NCBI GenBank assembly: GCA_964017065.1
Contig: OZ024790.1
Coordinates: forward strand, 3,988,458 to 4,052,457
Direction of reading: 5' to 3'
DNA from: Haliclona indistincta
Taxonomy: Eukaryota; Porifera; Demospongiae; Haplosclerida; Chalinidae
DNA: 64,000 bases
Of this stretch, positions 31,680 to 42,213 are shown in pieces. The notes under the pieces are model-generated. The model made no database searches, had not been told where the DNA came from, and saw only the letters and a program-made list of their open reading frames with translations. The first letter of the stretch is position 1, and the number at the start of each line of letters is the position of its first letter. The translations under genes and the position numbers were made by a program.

Positions 31680-34600
31680 TTAGTGAATAACAGATAAAAT
31701 CCAGAGTTGGTTACAATCATGTGCAGTAACAATTGGGCCATACAATGAAGACATAGGTACAACTGAATTGTTAATATAATCTGGAGCAGTGAACAAAATG
31801 CCTGAGTCCTCATCTTTTTCAGGTGATGCAAACCATGACACAAATGCAAGCTCTGCAGTGCTGCCCATAAAAGTGTGAGAAAAAATTAACTGGATGCGTC
31901 CAAATGAAAAGGTGTTATCAGTGTGTTTGGTGTAAACATACAACGACGTAGCTGTTACTGTATCAGATAATATGCTTGTGAATACAACTTCCCGCCGAAA
32001 TACATCATGCGTCACAAATCGATTCAGACGCATTGCATCCGAGGAAACAACCCTCATTTCTTGTTCTGTAACAGTCAGTTGTCCAGAGGCTGGTATCCAA
32101 TCGCTCATGGATGCAGGAAAGCGTCGAAGTTGATGTTGCACTCGCGCCTTTCTTCTCTCTTCATCATATTGATCACATAGATCATTGTAAGCTGGTATCA
32201 TTATCTTATAGCACTCCTTCAATTTGGTCAACTGCATGTCAGTGAGTACAAATGGCGACATTTTCTGTGGTTTTTCAATTTCATCAGAATGAAGTACAGC
32301 AGTTTTGGGAAGTTGGCCTGATATTGCTAGATGGTGAGCCCAGTTATGCAATCTGTATGTCTCGATTACAGTTGCCTCAGGATAACGCCGATTTAGAACT
32401 CGACGGATTATCCAAGAATTGAACCGCTCGTATGGATACATCCAGTGTGAATAGACTGGCCCAAATCGGCGAATGTACATGGGAAGATGATGTAGGAGAT
32501 GAAAAACTGACACGTGTAATGACACAGGAAAATCTCGCTCGAGAAGTGAAAGACTTTTGTGAACATTATACTCCAGCAAATCAATAACGGATAAATCAAC
32601 AATTTCTGCACACAGTGCTGCCAGCACATCAAGGAAGAAGAAAAGGCTTTCTCGTTGTCTCTTTCCCAGTAAACCTCTTAAAGTATACTTGAGTATACTA
32701 GTAGAAATAAGCTGCTTCCACTGGTGAGATGTCATTTTTTTGTAGTTCTTCACATGGGCAAACAATGGCCTTGGCTTCCATTCAAATGTGACAGGAACTT
32801 GCACACTACTAGCTCTTGTTGAAGCAACAGCTACCTCTGATGGACACAACCTAAATGGTGCTGCAGGCAATGCTGATTTTCCTTTCTTTAGCCAACTTTC
32901 CTGAAATCTACCTCGCTTCTGCTCCTCGTTACAGACCTTTGCTGAGTCTTCTAATCCTGAGAGGAGTCGCACTATATGCTCCACAATATTCTTAATCAAA
33001 TGCATAGGCTCTACTGGTGTGTTAAGATATCTGTCATGGTTTGGTAGTTTTCGTAAAGCATATGAACCCTTGCACCCAGTTGCTCTAGAAATTCTCTTTT
33101 TTTCACAATCTGATTTCGCAGAGTCATATTTCTCATTGGATTTGTCGATGTACGCCTGATTTTTAATCTGTAGAATTTGTAGTCGCTTTTTTTTCCTTGG
33201 GAAGTGTACGGTCTGTCGCCGCAAAGGATCGTTTGATGGTAGAAAGCTCCGGTGGTTTAAATATACCATTTTGGAAAGATTTGAACAATACTCTCCCTTG
33301 ACTGTGCAGTAACAGCACCCAGCATATGATCCTGCACCTAATACAATTAGATTTAAGTCATTTGTCATATAAAATTTAAAATAGCATGCATATAATAATA
33401 GTACAAGAAAATTAAAAAGATTTCTATCGAAATCAAAAGGATGTAGGGTTGTGAAATCTACCACTGGTCAACAATGTAAACTAACAAGGAACAAGCATGG
33501 AATGGTAACACGATTGACTTGCTAACAGACCATAGATCCCTACATCAGTGGCTGCTGTAGTTGACTATAGCTAGTTCAGCTTAGCTTGTTGCTGTTGACT
33601 GACACCTGACGTGCATTCAGCTTGTGACAGCTTATGTACAGCCACTGATGTAGGGATCTATGGTCTGTTAGCAAGTCAATCGTGTTACCATTCCATGCTT
33701 GTTCCTTGTTAGTTTACATTGTTGACCAGTGGTAGATTTCACAACCCTACATCCTTTTGATTTCGATAGAAATCTTTTTAATTTTCTTGTTTGTGTACTT
33801 TTTTCTTTTTCAGTGAAGTACAGTTCAATATCAAGTAATTACTGTGCCATCTTTGTTTCCACCATTGGTTTGGTTTTCCTGTTGTTGATGGCTTTTCTTT
33901 ATTATTAACAATTTTAAACTTGTAGCTAAATAATTGTTATGCTGTAGTTATCAGCTCGCCTACGCATGCATGAATACAGTGCATACGAGCCCCGCCCACA
34001 CTTGTTTACGGCGGTTATAATTATCTGGCAAGGCAGAATGGTGATTCTGCGCTTGCTAGCTTACCGTTCTTCGAAGACTCCAGACAAATATATGTGTTCT
34101 CCTTGATCTATACGGCGTGGCGATACTCAAGCTTGTGCTTGGTCACGTGCGCTAACCACAGCTTGGTCACGTGCGTATTGCGCAATCACTATAATTATTA
34201 ATGGCGTCTAACACTTAGCTGACAATGGATCACGATCGAGAAATCGCGGAATTTATATCGCCGTTTCGCTAAAAACTAAGTTCAAAAGGCACATGCCAGG
34301 AGAATTTCACGACTGTTCGTGGGTGTTTTGGTCTCGGCACTGCTCACGTAAAGGTGCTAGGCGAGTGGAAGAAAGAAAGAAAGAAAGAAGAAGAAAGAAG
34401 AAAACGAAGATGACGAAACTCGATTTTCACCGTTTCCAGGTTCGTCACTTTAGTAACAATCTCGAGCAATCTCCTTGCTACTGTAAGATTCGGCAACGCC
34501 AGATAGCAGATTTAAGTGTCTTTGGACGTATAAAATTCATCACCAGGCGAAATATCAGCGTTTGAACGCTAATACATTGTATGTAGCCGCCATCTTGTTT

Positions 34601-36161
34601 TCTCGTTCAACCCTACATAGGGAGACACTACCGTGTCTCCCTAATAGTACTGTATCAATTATATTATAGCTAACTGTTTTATGATCTTATAATAAAAACA
34701 GCTCACCATTGCAATGAAATAACTTGTTTTGACCTGGATAATCCATTATATGAAGGAATATATCGGCTTTTAAGGAGAACATGTTGTTCTGAAAGGAATC
34801 ATACACTTGTTCACCGTTCAACTGCTGTAGTTCTTCAACCAATATCTCAATGTAAGGGTCTGTGTTTTTTGGTTCATTACGTCCAGGAATTATTCCAACC
34901 AATTGGAGATATCCTGGCTGTCGACGAAGGTGTGAAGGAAGATTTAAAATAGAGATGAGAATTGGCCACATGCTATAGCTAGTTTTTTCCTTCGAGAAGG
35001 GATTTGTTCCATCAGCACAGATTGCTAAAGAGAGCCCACGTGAATCACCAGCAAATGGTCCTTCTGCAGAATATCGATTCTTCCATACATCTGTATCATG
35101 TAGATCACTGACTTTCGTTGTCATGTCACTGGTCATGTGGTTTTGAAGTAGTTGTGAAGTGTCGGAACTGCCAAACAGACGATGTAAGCGTGGGCCGAGA
35201 GGTAGGTATTTGAATTTTTTTCTTGGAATTTTCCCACCTTCAACATAGCGAGGTTCATTACATTCAGGACACTCGTCATGATCTTTGTATGCATCACGAA
35301 AGATGATACAATCATTAATGCAACAATGGTATTCTTTTTCTGGTACTAGCAGAGACTTGATAAGGTCGTAGGCACTTGCATATGTAGATGGTAGACGATT
35401 TCCATTAGGAAGAATAAAGTGGTGAAGTAATAGCAACAGATGGCCAAGTGCTTCCTTGCTTACTCCTGGAAATGATGTAAACCATGAGAAAAGTATAGCT
35501 AAAGCCGTGGATACTGTTAATTCACTGCCAGAATATAATGGATCAGAATTTGGAATATCATCATTAGTGGTGTCAATGATGATGTCATCTAGAATCATCA
35601 TAAGTTTCGGAGCTGTCGAAGTCGGTATCAGATTCAGAATCAGAATCAGATGACACTGCAGTGCTGGTAGGCATAGATAGAGAAGAACTGGTTGAATTTG
35701 AATCGGAATTATCAGAATCAGAATCTACTGAAAAAGGCTCCAAAATAACTGGCTGCATAAAAGAATTCATTATAATAAAATATACTGCTGTACACGTACA
35801 TGTTCATGTGAATTGAAATTATACTAACTTCTGTGATGTCGACTGGATCTGGAGATGGTAATCGTCTTTTTCTTGGATTCTGACTGCAGTTAAAATGAAA
35901 TGGATCGTCAATATCAATCGCCGGTATTGTAATTTCGCTGCGGGGAAAAGGATCCTCCAGCATGATTCTTGATTCGTCGGCCATTATGATCGCTGCATGC
36001 AGACTGTCCGCGCGGGTGACAAACCGCATGGGAAAAACTACTGTTTCAAGTCTGGAATCAAGGTTGCCGTTTTCAATTGACCAGGTCATCGTGTGGTCAA
36101 GACTGTTACCGTTATTCCGTACACGTGTCGGTGAGATATCGATAGCTACTGCCATGATCAT
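31680..36161 (-). CDS. EnSpm/CACTA transposase (Transposase_21/tnp2 type), one frameshift
   Basis: Exons 35829-36161, 34707-35752 and 31680-33337. Motifs in order: acidic serine-rich N-terminus (SDSDSESDTDFDSSE), the zinc-type CINDCIIFRDAYKDHDECPE segment, catalytic-type CADGTNPFS, LPSHLRRQPGYLQLVGIIPG, YCTVKGEYC, VEPMHLIKNIVEHI and the DUF4218-like HWMYPYERFNSWIIRRV. Exon 3 is open for 552 codons and joins exon 2 in phase 1. Within exon 2 the upstream frame ends at a stop near 35585, while the transposase frame opens at 35601, one base out. This copy therefore has a 1-nt frameshift, or translation starts at the 35601 ATG. Where relatives usually have DPMH this copy reads EPMH; whether that costs activity is unknown. 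Intron 2 carries composite element F2. Confidence 0.85.
33402..34645. mobile_element. Composite hairpin/foldback element, copy F2
   Basis: Begins TACAAGAAAATTAAAAAG with a ~380-bp foldback (33402-33790) and ends in a hairpin around GGGAGACACTACCGTGTCTC followed by CCTAAT. Lies wholly within the second intron of the CACTA transposase gene, so it is younger than that element. Confidence 0.8.
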
Positions 36162-38703
36162 GGCTGAGGAAGAACCGCTACCACCCGCTCAGGCTCAAGG
36201 TATAGTGACACACTAGTACTGTAAACACTATATAATACCTCGAGAAATACTTAACTGCATATTTTTCATCTTCAGCCTACACCGCAGAAGAATATCTAAC
36301 CACGGGAGCAACTACTCCAGCGAAGAAAAAATTTCGGGTAATACTTTTGTACTAAGATCATGCATGTTATAATTAGAGCTGATATATAACCATAAAATGT
36401 ATAACAGTCAACTAGCTTGGCATCATCCCAGCGTCATAACGCCTCACCGTCACTCAGTACGTACGTGTAGGGTTTTATCGAGGGTTACTGGGCATGATGG
36501 TAATTATAATTATGTGTTTCCAGAAATGCCTGAAGAGAGCTGGTGAGCAGTGTAGAGCTTGGGGGAAAAAAACACTATCTGAATTATCACCTGCTGAGCT
36601 TTGCCATATACACAAGGAAGTAAGCAGTATAATAATGATGCAGTATCACATGTATTATTGCTGGCTGAAATTGTAGGTCATAAGTAGGTGCCCTGCACTT
36701 GTTGGCAAAGAGGTAGAAATTGAGGTCATTTTGTCTCGCTCTCTATCTCAAGCAAAGTACTACAGATCTGGCAAAGAGGAGGTAAACTCAACCACTCTGC
36801 AATAGTTGATATAATTATATATATATGCAATCCGCAGAAGCCAAGCACAGTTGGTGATCAACAACAGTTACCTGTAAGCTAGTGAACAGGTTTCTTGCTC
36901 CCTTAATGTTTAACATAGTTTTTATGTAGAGAGAGCGCGATAAACTCCCTGCAAAACGACCTTCACAACACATTCAGGCAAGACATGCAGATCTTGACTC
37001 TTGATCTTTCTGCAGGCATCCTGTTTCTATTATTTTGTTTATACCATGACTCTTGTGCACTTGTGGTGTACTTTTTCAGAGATTATTACATTTTGTTGTT
37101 TAATAGGAGGCATCCACTTGTCCTGAAGTCGCAGCAAAACGCCATGTAAGTGGTAAATTAGTTGAGGTAAAATTTGTTATTGTAAATGTATAATTATGTA
37201 CAGAAATCAACTGAAGGAAAAAGTAAGGAGAAAGGAACAAAAGAAAAAGGAGGCTTAGGGACTAAGAAAAAGGGGAAGAACCATGAACGGAAAAGAAACA
37301 AGAAAAAGAAGGTAGAATTCGTTGACTTGATTTACATACAAACATGCATGATAATTATACTTTAAGTATAATGAGTGGGTGGAATCAAAGGCACCGCTCT
37401 TCCTGTAAATCACGTATTTTAGTGATCTCTGCCCACCGTACAATATTAGCGTCATATTGAACGTGCTTTAATTCCCATATAGCACGCTCAGACGCTGATT
37501 CACTTGGTTATAGCGTTACAGCTTGATCTAGTCAGCCACGGCATATACTTTAAACCACTTACTGTAGGTAAGGAGAGCTCTACGTGATTTATGGCACTCG
37601 GGCTGTGGTCTCGTGCCATATATTACGTAGAGCACTCCTTACCTACATTAAGTAATACATAATTTCACACATGACTAGCTTTAAAAATAGTAAGATTTTA
37701 CTTATGATTGCTGGCGCAGTTAGCATAATATAGAGTCTAGATCTTAACATAATAGTTAGTGATTTTTTACAGGATGAATTGTCTGTTGAGGATTTTTATG
37801 AAGAGGTCAGAATATTTTGTATTCTTATGCTCTCATACACAAAAAAATACACAATTTTAGAAAAATGTTTGGCTAGCTGAATTAGCATTTATTGTACCCT
37901 AGCCATAATTGCTTACTAATTGTTATTATCTTCTTAGACGAGAACAGAGGAGCAGGAGAAAGAGAAAACCGTAAGTCTTACACATTGTCTAGCTATAATT
38001 GACGTTTCTTCTTTAGAAGAAAAGAAGTAATGAGCACAAGGTCAAGGTATGTTATTAGCTAAACTTTTTCAAAATAATTAATTCTTTTTTTAGGATTGTG
38101 ATGATGAAGAGCCTGTGAATTGTGAGGTACGAACCAAATAATTACTTTGAATTAAGCACAAAAAAATTACTTTTAATTATTAAATAGAGTGATGACATCA
38201 GTGTGCAAAAGATCAAGGTACAAACATATTTTTTTTTGAATGAGACTTTCTCTATCAATGCATTTGTTTAGCCTCAAGATAACTTTGTTGCAGGGTAAGT
38301 GTTATTGTAATGCAACTATAATGAGATGTCCATATCAACGTACAGATCAGAAGTCATAGTGCTAGACAAAGGACTTGATGTAGGAAAAGGAATTTTCCTT
38401 TATCTTGAGAATGGTATACGTTTGCATGAAAATTACCAATAAGTGCTGACTATACTTGTTACAGAAATATATGCAAATGTGCGATTTTCGAAGGTTATCA
38501 CATCATCTGGTTGTGACGTGGAACTGCCGAGCCCATTTAAGGATCGGAAAACTCTGGATAACCTTCAAGTAAGCTTGTTTACAGGAATTGTTACACACAT
38601 GTTTATGTTACTATTTTCTTAGGCGAATGACATTTTCCTGTGGAAAATATCCAAGTTGCGATCATTAAAACGACGTGTGAAACCAAACGCAAAGTACTTG
38701 TGA
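36160..38703 (+). CDS. CACTA element second gene: 17-exon charged protein, intact
   Basis: Seventeen exons keep phase to a stop at 38701-38703, 322 residues: 36160-36199, 36276-36337, 36524-36619, 36677-36781, 36838-36873, 36930-36977, 37107-37145, 37204-37311, 37773-37805, 37938-37970, 38017-38046, 38094-38126, 38188-38217, 38272-38294, 38346-38413, 38465-38568 and 38623-38703. Most middle exons are 30-39 nt and phase 0. Exon 6 uses a GC donor (CAG/GCAAGA). The N-terminal third contains KCLKRAGEQCRAWGKK. The centre is a lysine/glutamate-rich KEKE stretch (KGKNHERKRNKKKK, then TRTEEQEKEKT). The C-terminus is folded-looking (SEVIVLDKGLDVGKGIFLYL). I do not recognise the family. By position it may be the accessory (TNPA-like) DNA-binding protein of the element; that is inference. 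Lack of stops suggests recent selection. Confidence 0.75.
37564..37646. other. 83-nt near-perfect hairpin in an intron
   Basis: Arms GTAGGTAAGGAG(A)GCTCTAC and the inverse pair over about 34 bp with three or four mismatches around a 15-nt loop. It lies between exons 8 and 9 of the CACTA plus-strand gene. It could be a tiny MITE or a precursor-like small-RNA hairpin. Confidence 0.7.
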
Positions 38704-39322
38704 CTATCAACTAATTTATTTTCCACATCGTCATATTATCATCATCTGCTGTTTCTGTTCATGATCATCTGATACTTGTACATGTATATTATTTGTTTCC
38801 GATGAATCAATGTGATTTCAAACAATAATTATTGATACTCAGCTAGCTGGCTTGTATGTGTATCTATTGGGCTTTCTCTGAGATTTTCCCATAAATTTCG
38901 GATGATATTCAAATAGAATTTTTAAGTATTTCAAATAGTATTCACAGAGTTAGTTAAGATAGTTTTCATATGGTTTTCAAATTTAAAATATTCAGATAAA
39001 ATTCGTATGATTTTCACATATTTAGTGCAGTAGTGCCAGCTCAGTGCAGTTCGCCCATGTTGCCGGAAACGTACGACACGCCCACGTGTACTTGCTCTAC
39101 TACAGGAGGTACAGAACCTGTACTCAACACTATCAACCAACAAACCCATCACTGTCATGTGTAGGTGAGTACAGCAACAACTAACACTGTCATGAAACTA
39201 GCACTGCACACCCAGTAACAATAATGCTGATGTTCATGCTATAGACCTCTTACAGTGACGTAATTTTAATGACGTAATAATTGACGTCCGCCATATTGGT
39301 GCACAGGTGTGTATATAATACG

Positions 39323-40572
39323 TACAAGAAATTAAAAAGATTTCTATCGAAATCAAAAGGATGTAGTGATGAAGAAATCTACCACTGGTTCACAATGTAA
39401 ACCAACAAGGAACAAGCATAGAATGGTAACACGATTGACTTGCTAACAGACCATAGATCCCTACATCAGTGGCTGCTGTGGCCAGACTATAGCTAGTTAA
39501 GCTATTTACTGTTGACTGACACTTTGAATAGAATTCAGCTTGTGACAAAATATTGATCTTATGTACAGCCACAGATGTAGGGATCTATGGTCTGTTAGCA
39601 AGTCAATCGTGTTACCATTCTATGCTTGTTCCTTGTTGGTTTACATTGTGAACCAGTGGTAGATTTCTTCATCACTACATCCTTTTGATTTCGATAGAAA
39701 TCTTTTTAATTTCTTGTTTGTGTCCTTTTTTGTTTTTAGTGAAGTGCAGTTCAATATCATGCATGTACGGAGAAGTCTTTGTTTCCACCATTAGTTTAGT
39801 ATTCCTGTTGTTGATGGCTTTTCTTAAACTTGTAGCTAAAATCATATATCAGGTCTGCCTAGTATCAGGTCTGCCTAGTCGCCTACGCATGTATGCAGTG
39901 CATACGAGCCCCGCCCACACTTGCTTGTAGATCTACACGGCGGTTATAACTATCTGGCAAGTGCAGAATGGTGATCCTACACGAGCTTACCGTTCTTCGA
40001 AGACTCCAGACAAATGCCGGGTGTGTGTTCTCCGTGATAGTGATCCAATCATCCACACGGCGCAGCGATACTTTAGCTGCTTGGTCACGTGCACTACCCA
40101 TTGCTAATTGGTCACGTGCGTATTGCGCAATCACAATAATGGCGTCTAACACTAAGCTGACAATGGATCACGATCGAGAAATCGCGGAACTTAGATCGCC
40201 GTTACGCTAAAAACAAAGCTCAAAAGGCACATGCCAGGAGAATTTCACGACTGTTCGTGGATGTTTTAGTCTCGGCACTGCTCGCGTAAAGGCGCTAGGC
40301 GAGTTGAAGAAAGAAGAAAGAAAGAAGAAAACGAAGATGACGAAACTCGATTTTCACCGTTTACAGGTTCGTCACTTTAGTAACAATTTCGAGCAATCTC
40401 CTTGCTACTGTAAGATGGGGCAACGCCAGAGAGCAGATCTAAGTGTCTAAAGACGTCTAAAATTCAACACCAGGCGAAATATCAGCGCTTGAACGCTAAT
40501 ACATTGTATGTAGCCGCCATCTTGTTTTCTCGTTCATCCCTACATAGGGAGACACTACCGTGTCTCCCTAAT
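39323..40572. mobile_element. Composite hairpin/foldback element, copy F3
   Basis: TACAAGAAATTAAAAAG foldback (39323-39716), interior, and the terminal hairpin GGGAGACACTACCGTGTCTC followed by CCTAAT. Same orientation as F2 and opposite to F1 and F4. Confidence 0.8.
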
Positions 40573-40663
40573 ACACCTGGGCTAACAGTCTGAGGTGGCG
40601 TCAACAATCGCAAGCAAAGAACGGCTAGTTTTGGGCGGATACTTTGCTTCAATGCAAGATAAT

Positions 40664-41761
40664 GACGAAGAGATACCTAGAAAAACTAAAGTTTACTGGC
40701 GGGATAGATCCTTACGAAACAGGGAGAAAGGAGTGGACCGATTACGTTGATCTGTGGCCCAGCATCACTCACATCAATCTTGCCATGTGCTTGGTGCTGA
40801 CTAAACTACAAAAGTTTAGATTGCTGCTGAAACTTCCTCTCTGGATGGGTTCAGCCTGGAGAAGTGTTAGTGATGCCAGTTGCTGCAACATCAGAGTCAG
40901 ACAGTGATGGCCATGAGAAGAGTGATTTTTGGAAAGGTGTTTGACTTTATAGTGTTACAAATACTAGTCATAGTAAATAATATCACCGTTGCAGGTAAAT
41001 CACTCTATGAATGATCGAGAAGCCACTGACTCAGTCCTTGGGTATAGCAGCTGAGTCAAACGGCAAGATTCTGTGTACACACTGTGACTGTAAGGCAGTG
41101 CTAGGAGAGTGTTGCTCACATGTTGCATCACTACTGTGGGCGGTGGAAGCAGGTGTGCACATACGTGTTTCACTAACAGTCACACAAATAAGGCCTATTG
41201 GGCAATGCCTCATTGTGTGAAAGATGTCCCATGCTCTCCCGTAAATAAGATCGAATTCCTTGGGAAAAAGAGAATTTTAACTGCAGAGCCAGAGTCAGAG
41301 TGCAGTTTAACTACAGAGTGAAGTTTATTGAACTACAGAGTACAGTTTAACTACAGAGTGAAGCTTAACTACAGAGTACAGTATAACTACAGAGTACAGT
41401 TTAACTACAGAGTACAGTTTAACTACAGAGTACAGTTTAACTACAGAGTACAGTTTAACTACAGAGTACAGTTTAACTACAGAGTATGGTTTAACTACAG
41501 AGTGAAGTAACTACAGAGTGCAGAGCCATCAATCTTGACTCGATCCACTACAATGTAGTACTACAGAAAAAATTCTGTTACTGCCAAGAAGGAGACGTGG
41601 TAGGATGCCGTGACAATCCATGCAGGTTGCAAGTAATGATGAGTGGTTCACTCCACCTGCAATGTTTGAAGCTAGTGTCTCTGCCTACTTCTAAACAATG
41701 GTACTGCCCTTACTGTAGAAAACTTCCATGCTTTAAACGGAAGAGAAATAAGAAACTTTAA
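40664..41761 (+). pseudogene. SWIM zinc finger / PHD finger protein remnant from a mobile element
   Basis: Start region reads RYLEKLKFTGGIDPY followed by EWTDYVDLWPSITHI, the N-terminus of a large family of element-encoded SWIM/YqaJ proteins. 41060-41155 holds the SWIM motif (CTHCDCKAVLGECCSHVASL). 41573-41761 holds a C-terminal PHD finger (FCYCQEGDVVGC, QWYCPYC). These pieces are in different frames, the YqaJ nuclease part is missing, and a minisatellite replaces the middle. It is decayed. Confidence 0.65.
41285..41518. repeat. 18-bp minisatellite (TTTAACTACAGAGTACAG)
   Basis: About a dozen head-to-tail 18-bp units with few substitutions, preceded by shorter degenerate units. Since 18 is divisible by three, one frame stays open (NYRVQF repeats), which is not evidence of coding. 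Confidence 0.92.
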
Positions 41762-42213
41762 TATTGATGTTAATCAAATGGTATAATACTACAGACTCAC
41801 ACATATTACTAGTGCACAAAAAACAACAACCATGCATGGTGAGTTAGCAGCTTTGAAAATCTGAAGATGCGCTTTCCTTTGTCTCTAGCGCTACGATTTC
41901 CGCAATTGATCACAGCACAGATAACCATCTCACGCGTTTATGATAACACTATAGCCTACGTGTGCACCAACATGGCGGCTGCCTAATAACGTAACATGCA
42001 TTGAACCACGCTCACTGCAAGAGGTCTATTAATAGAGTGTTATAAAATCATAGTAGTACCATTTGTATCCCTTCATGCCCTCGAATCGATACGACGTTCA
42101 AAAAACAAAAGAATTATAAATAACTTTATGATAATAATTATAGTGCATAAAATCATCAAGAGTGGTGTTGACACAATTAAGTATTACATGAAGTGTGTTA
42201 GTGTATACAGTAT

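Larger units (their letters stand above)
31199..39035. mobile_element. Complete CACTA/EnSpm transposon, TSD CCA
   Basis: Ends CACTACTGCA at 31199 and the inverse TGCAGTAGTG ending at 39035. The 3-bp duplication CCA flanks both sides (31196-31198 and 39036-39038), the CACTA rule. Both ends have subterminal AT-rich repeats (ATCTGAATTTTATCTGA type) at about 31215-31600 and 38880-39010. It carries a tnp2-type transposase gene (minus) and an intact multi-exon gene (plus) divergently transcribed from about 36160. It sits between RNF170 and its presumed original promoter. Confidence 0.93.
39241..42030. mobile_element. Inverted-repeat element with a decayed SWIM/PHD gene
   Basis: Ends ATAGACCTCTTACAGTGA and, inverted, AATAGACCTCTTGCAGTGA. 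Both ends also share GTGCACCAA(C/T)ATGG-type sequence about 45-60 bp further in. No clear target duplication. It encloses composite copy F3 and the SWIM/PHD pseudogene. Confidence 0.65.

Noticed and set aside
38931..39158. 75-codon minus-strand frame across the right end of the CACTA element as a possible RNF170 first exon
   Set aside because: RNF170 exon 1 with a membrane helix and matching phase is found at 31068-31160; the frame here crosses the element junction.
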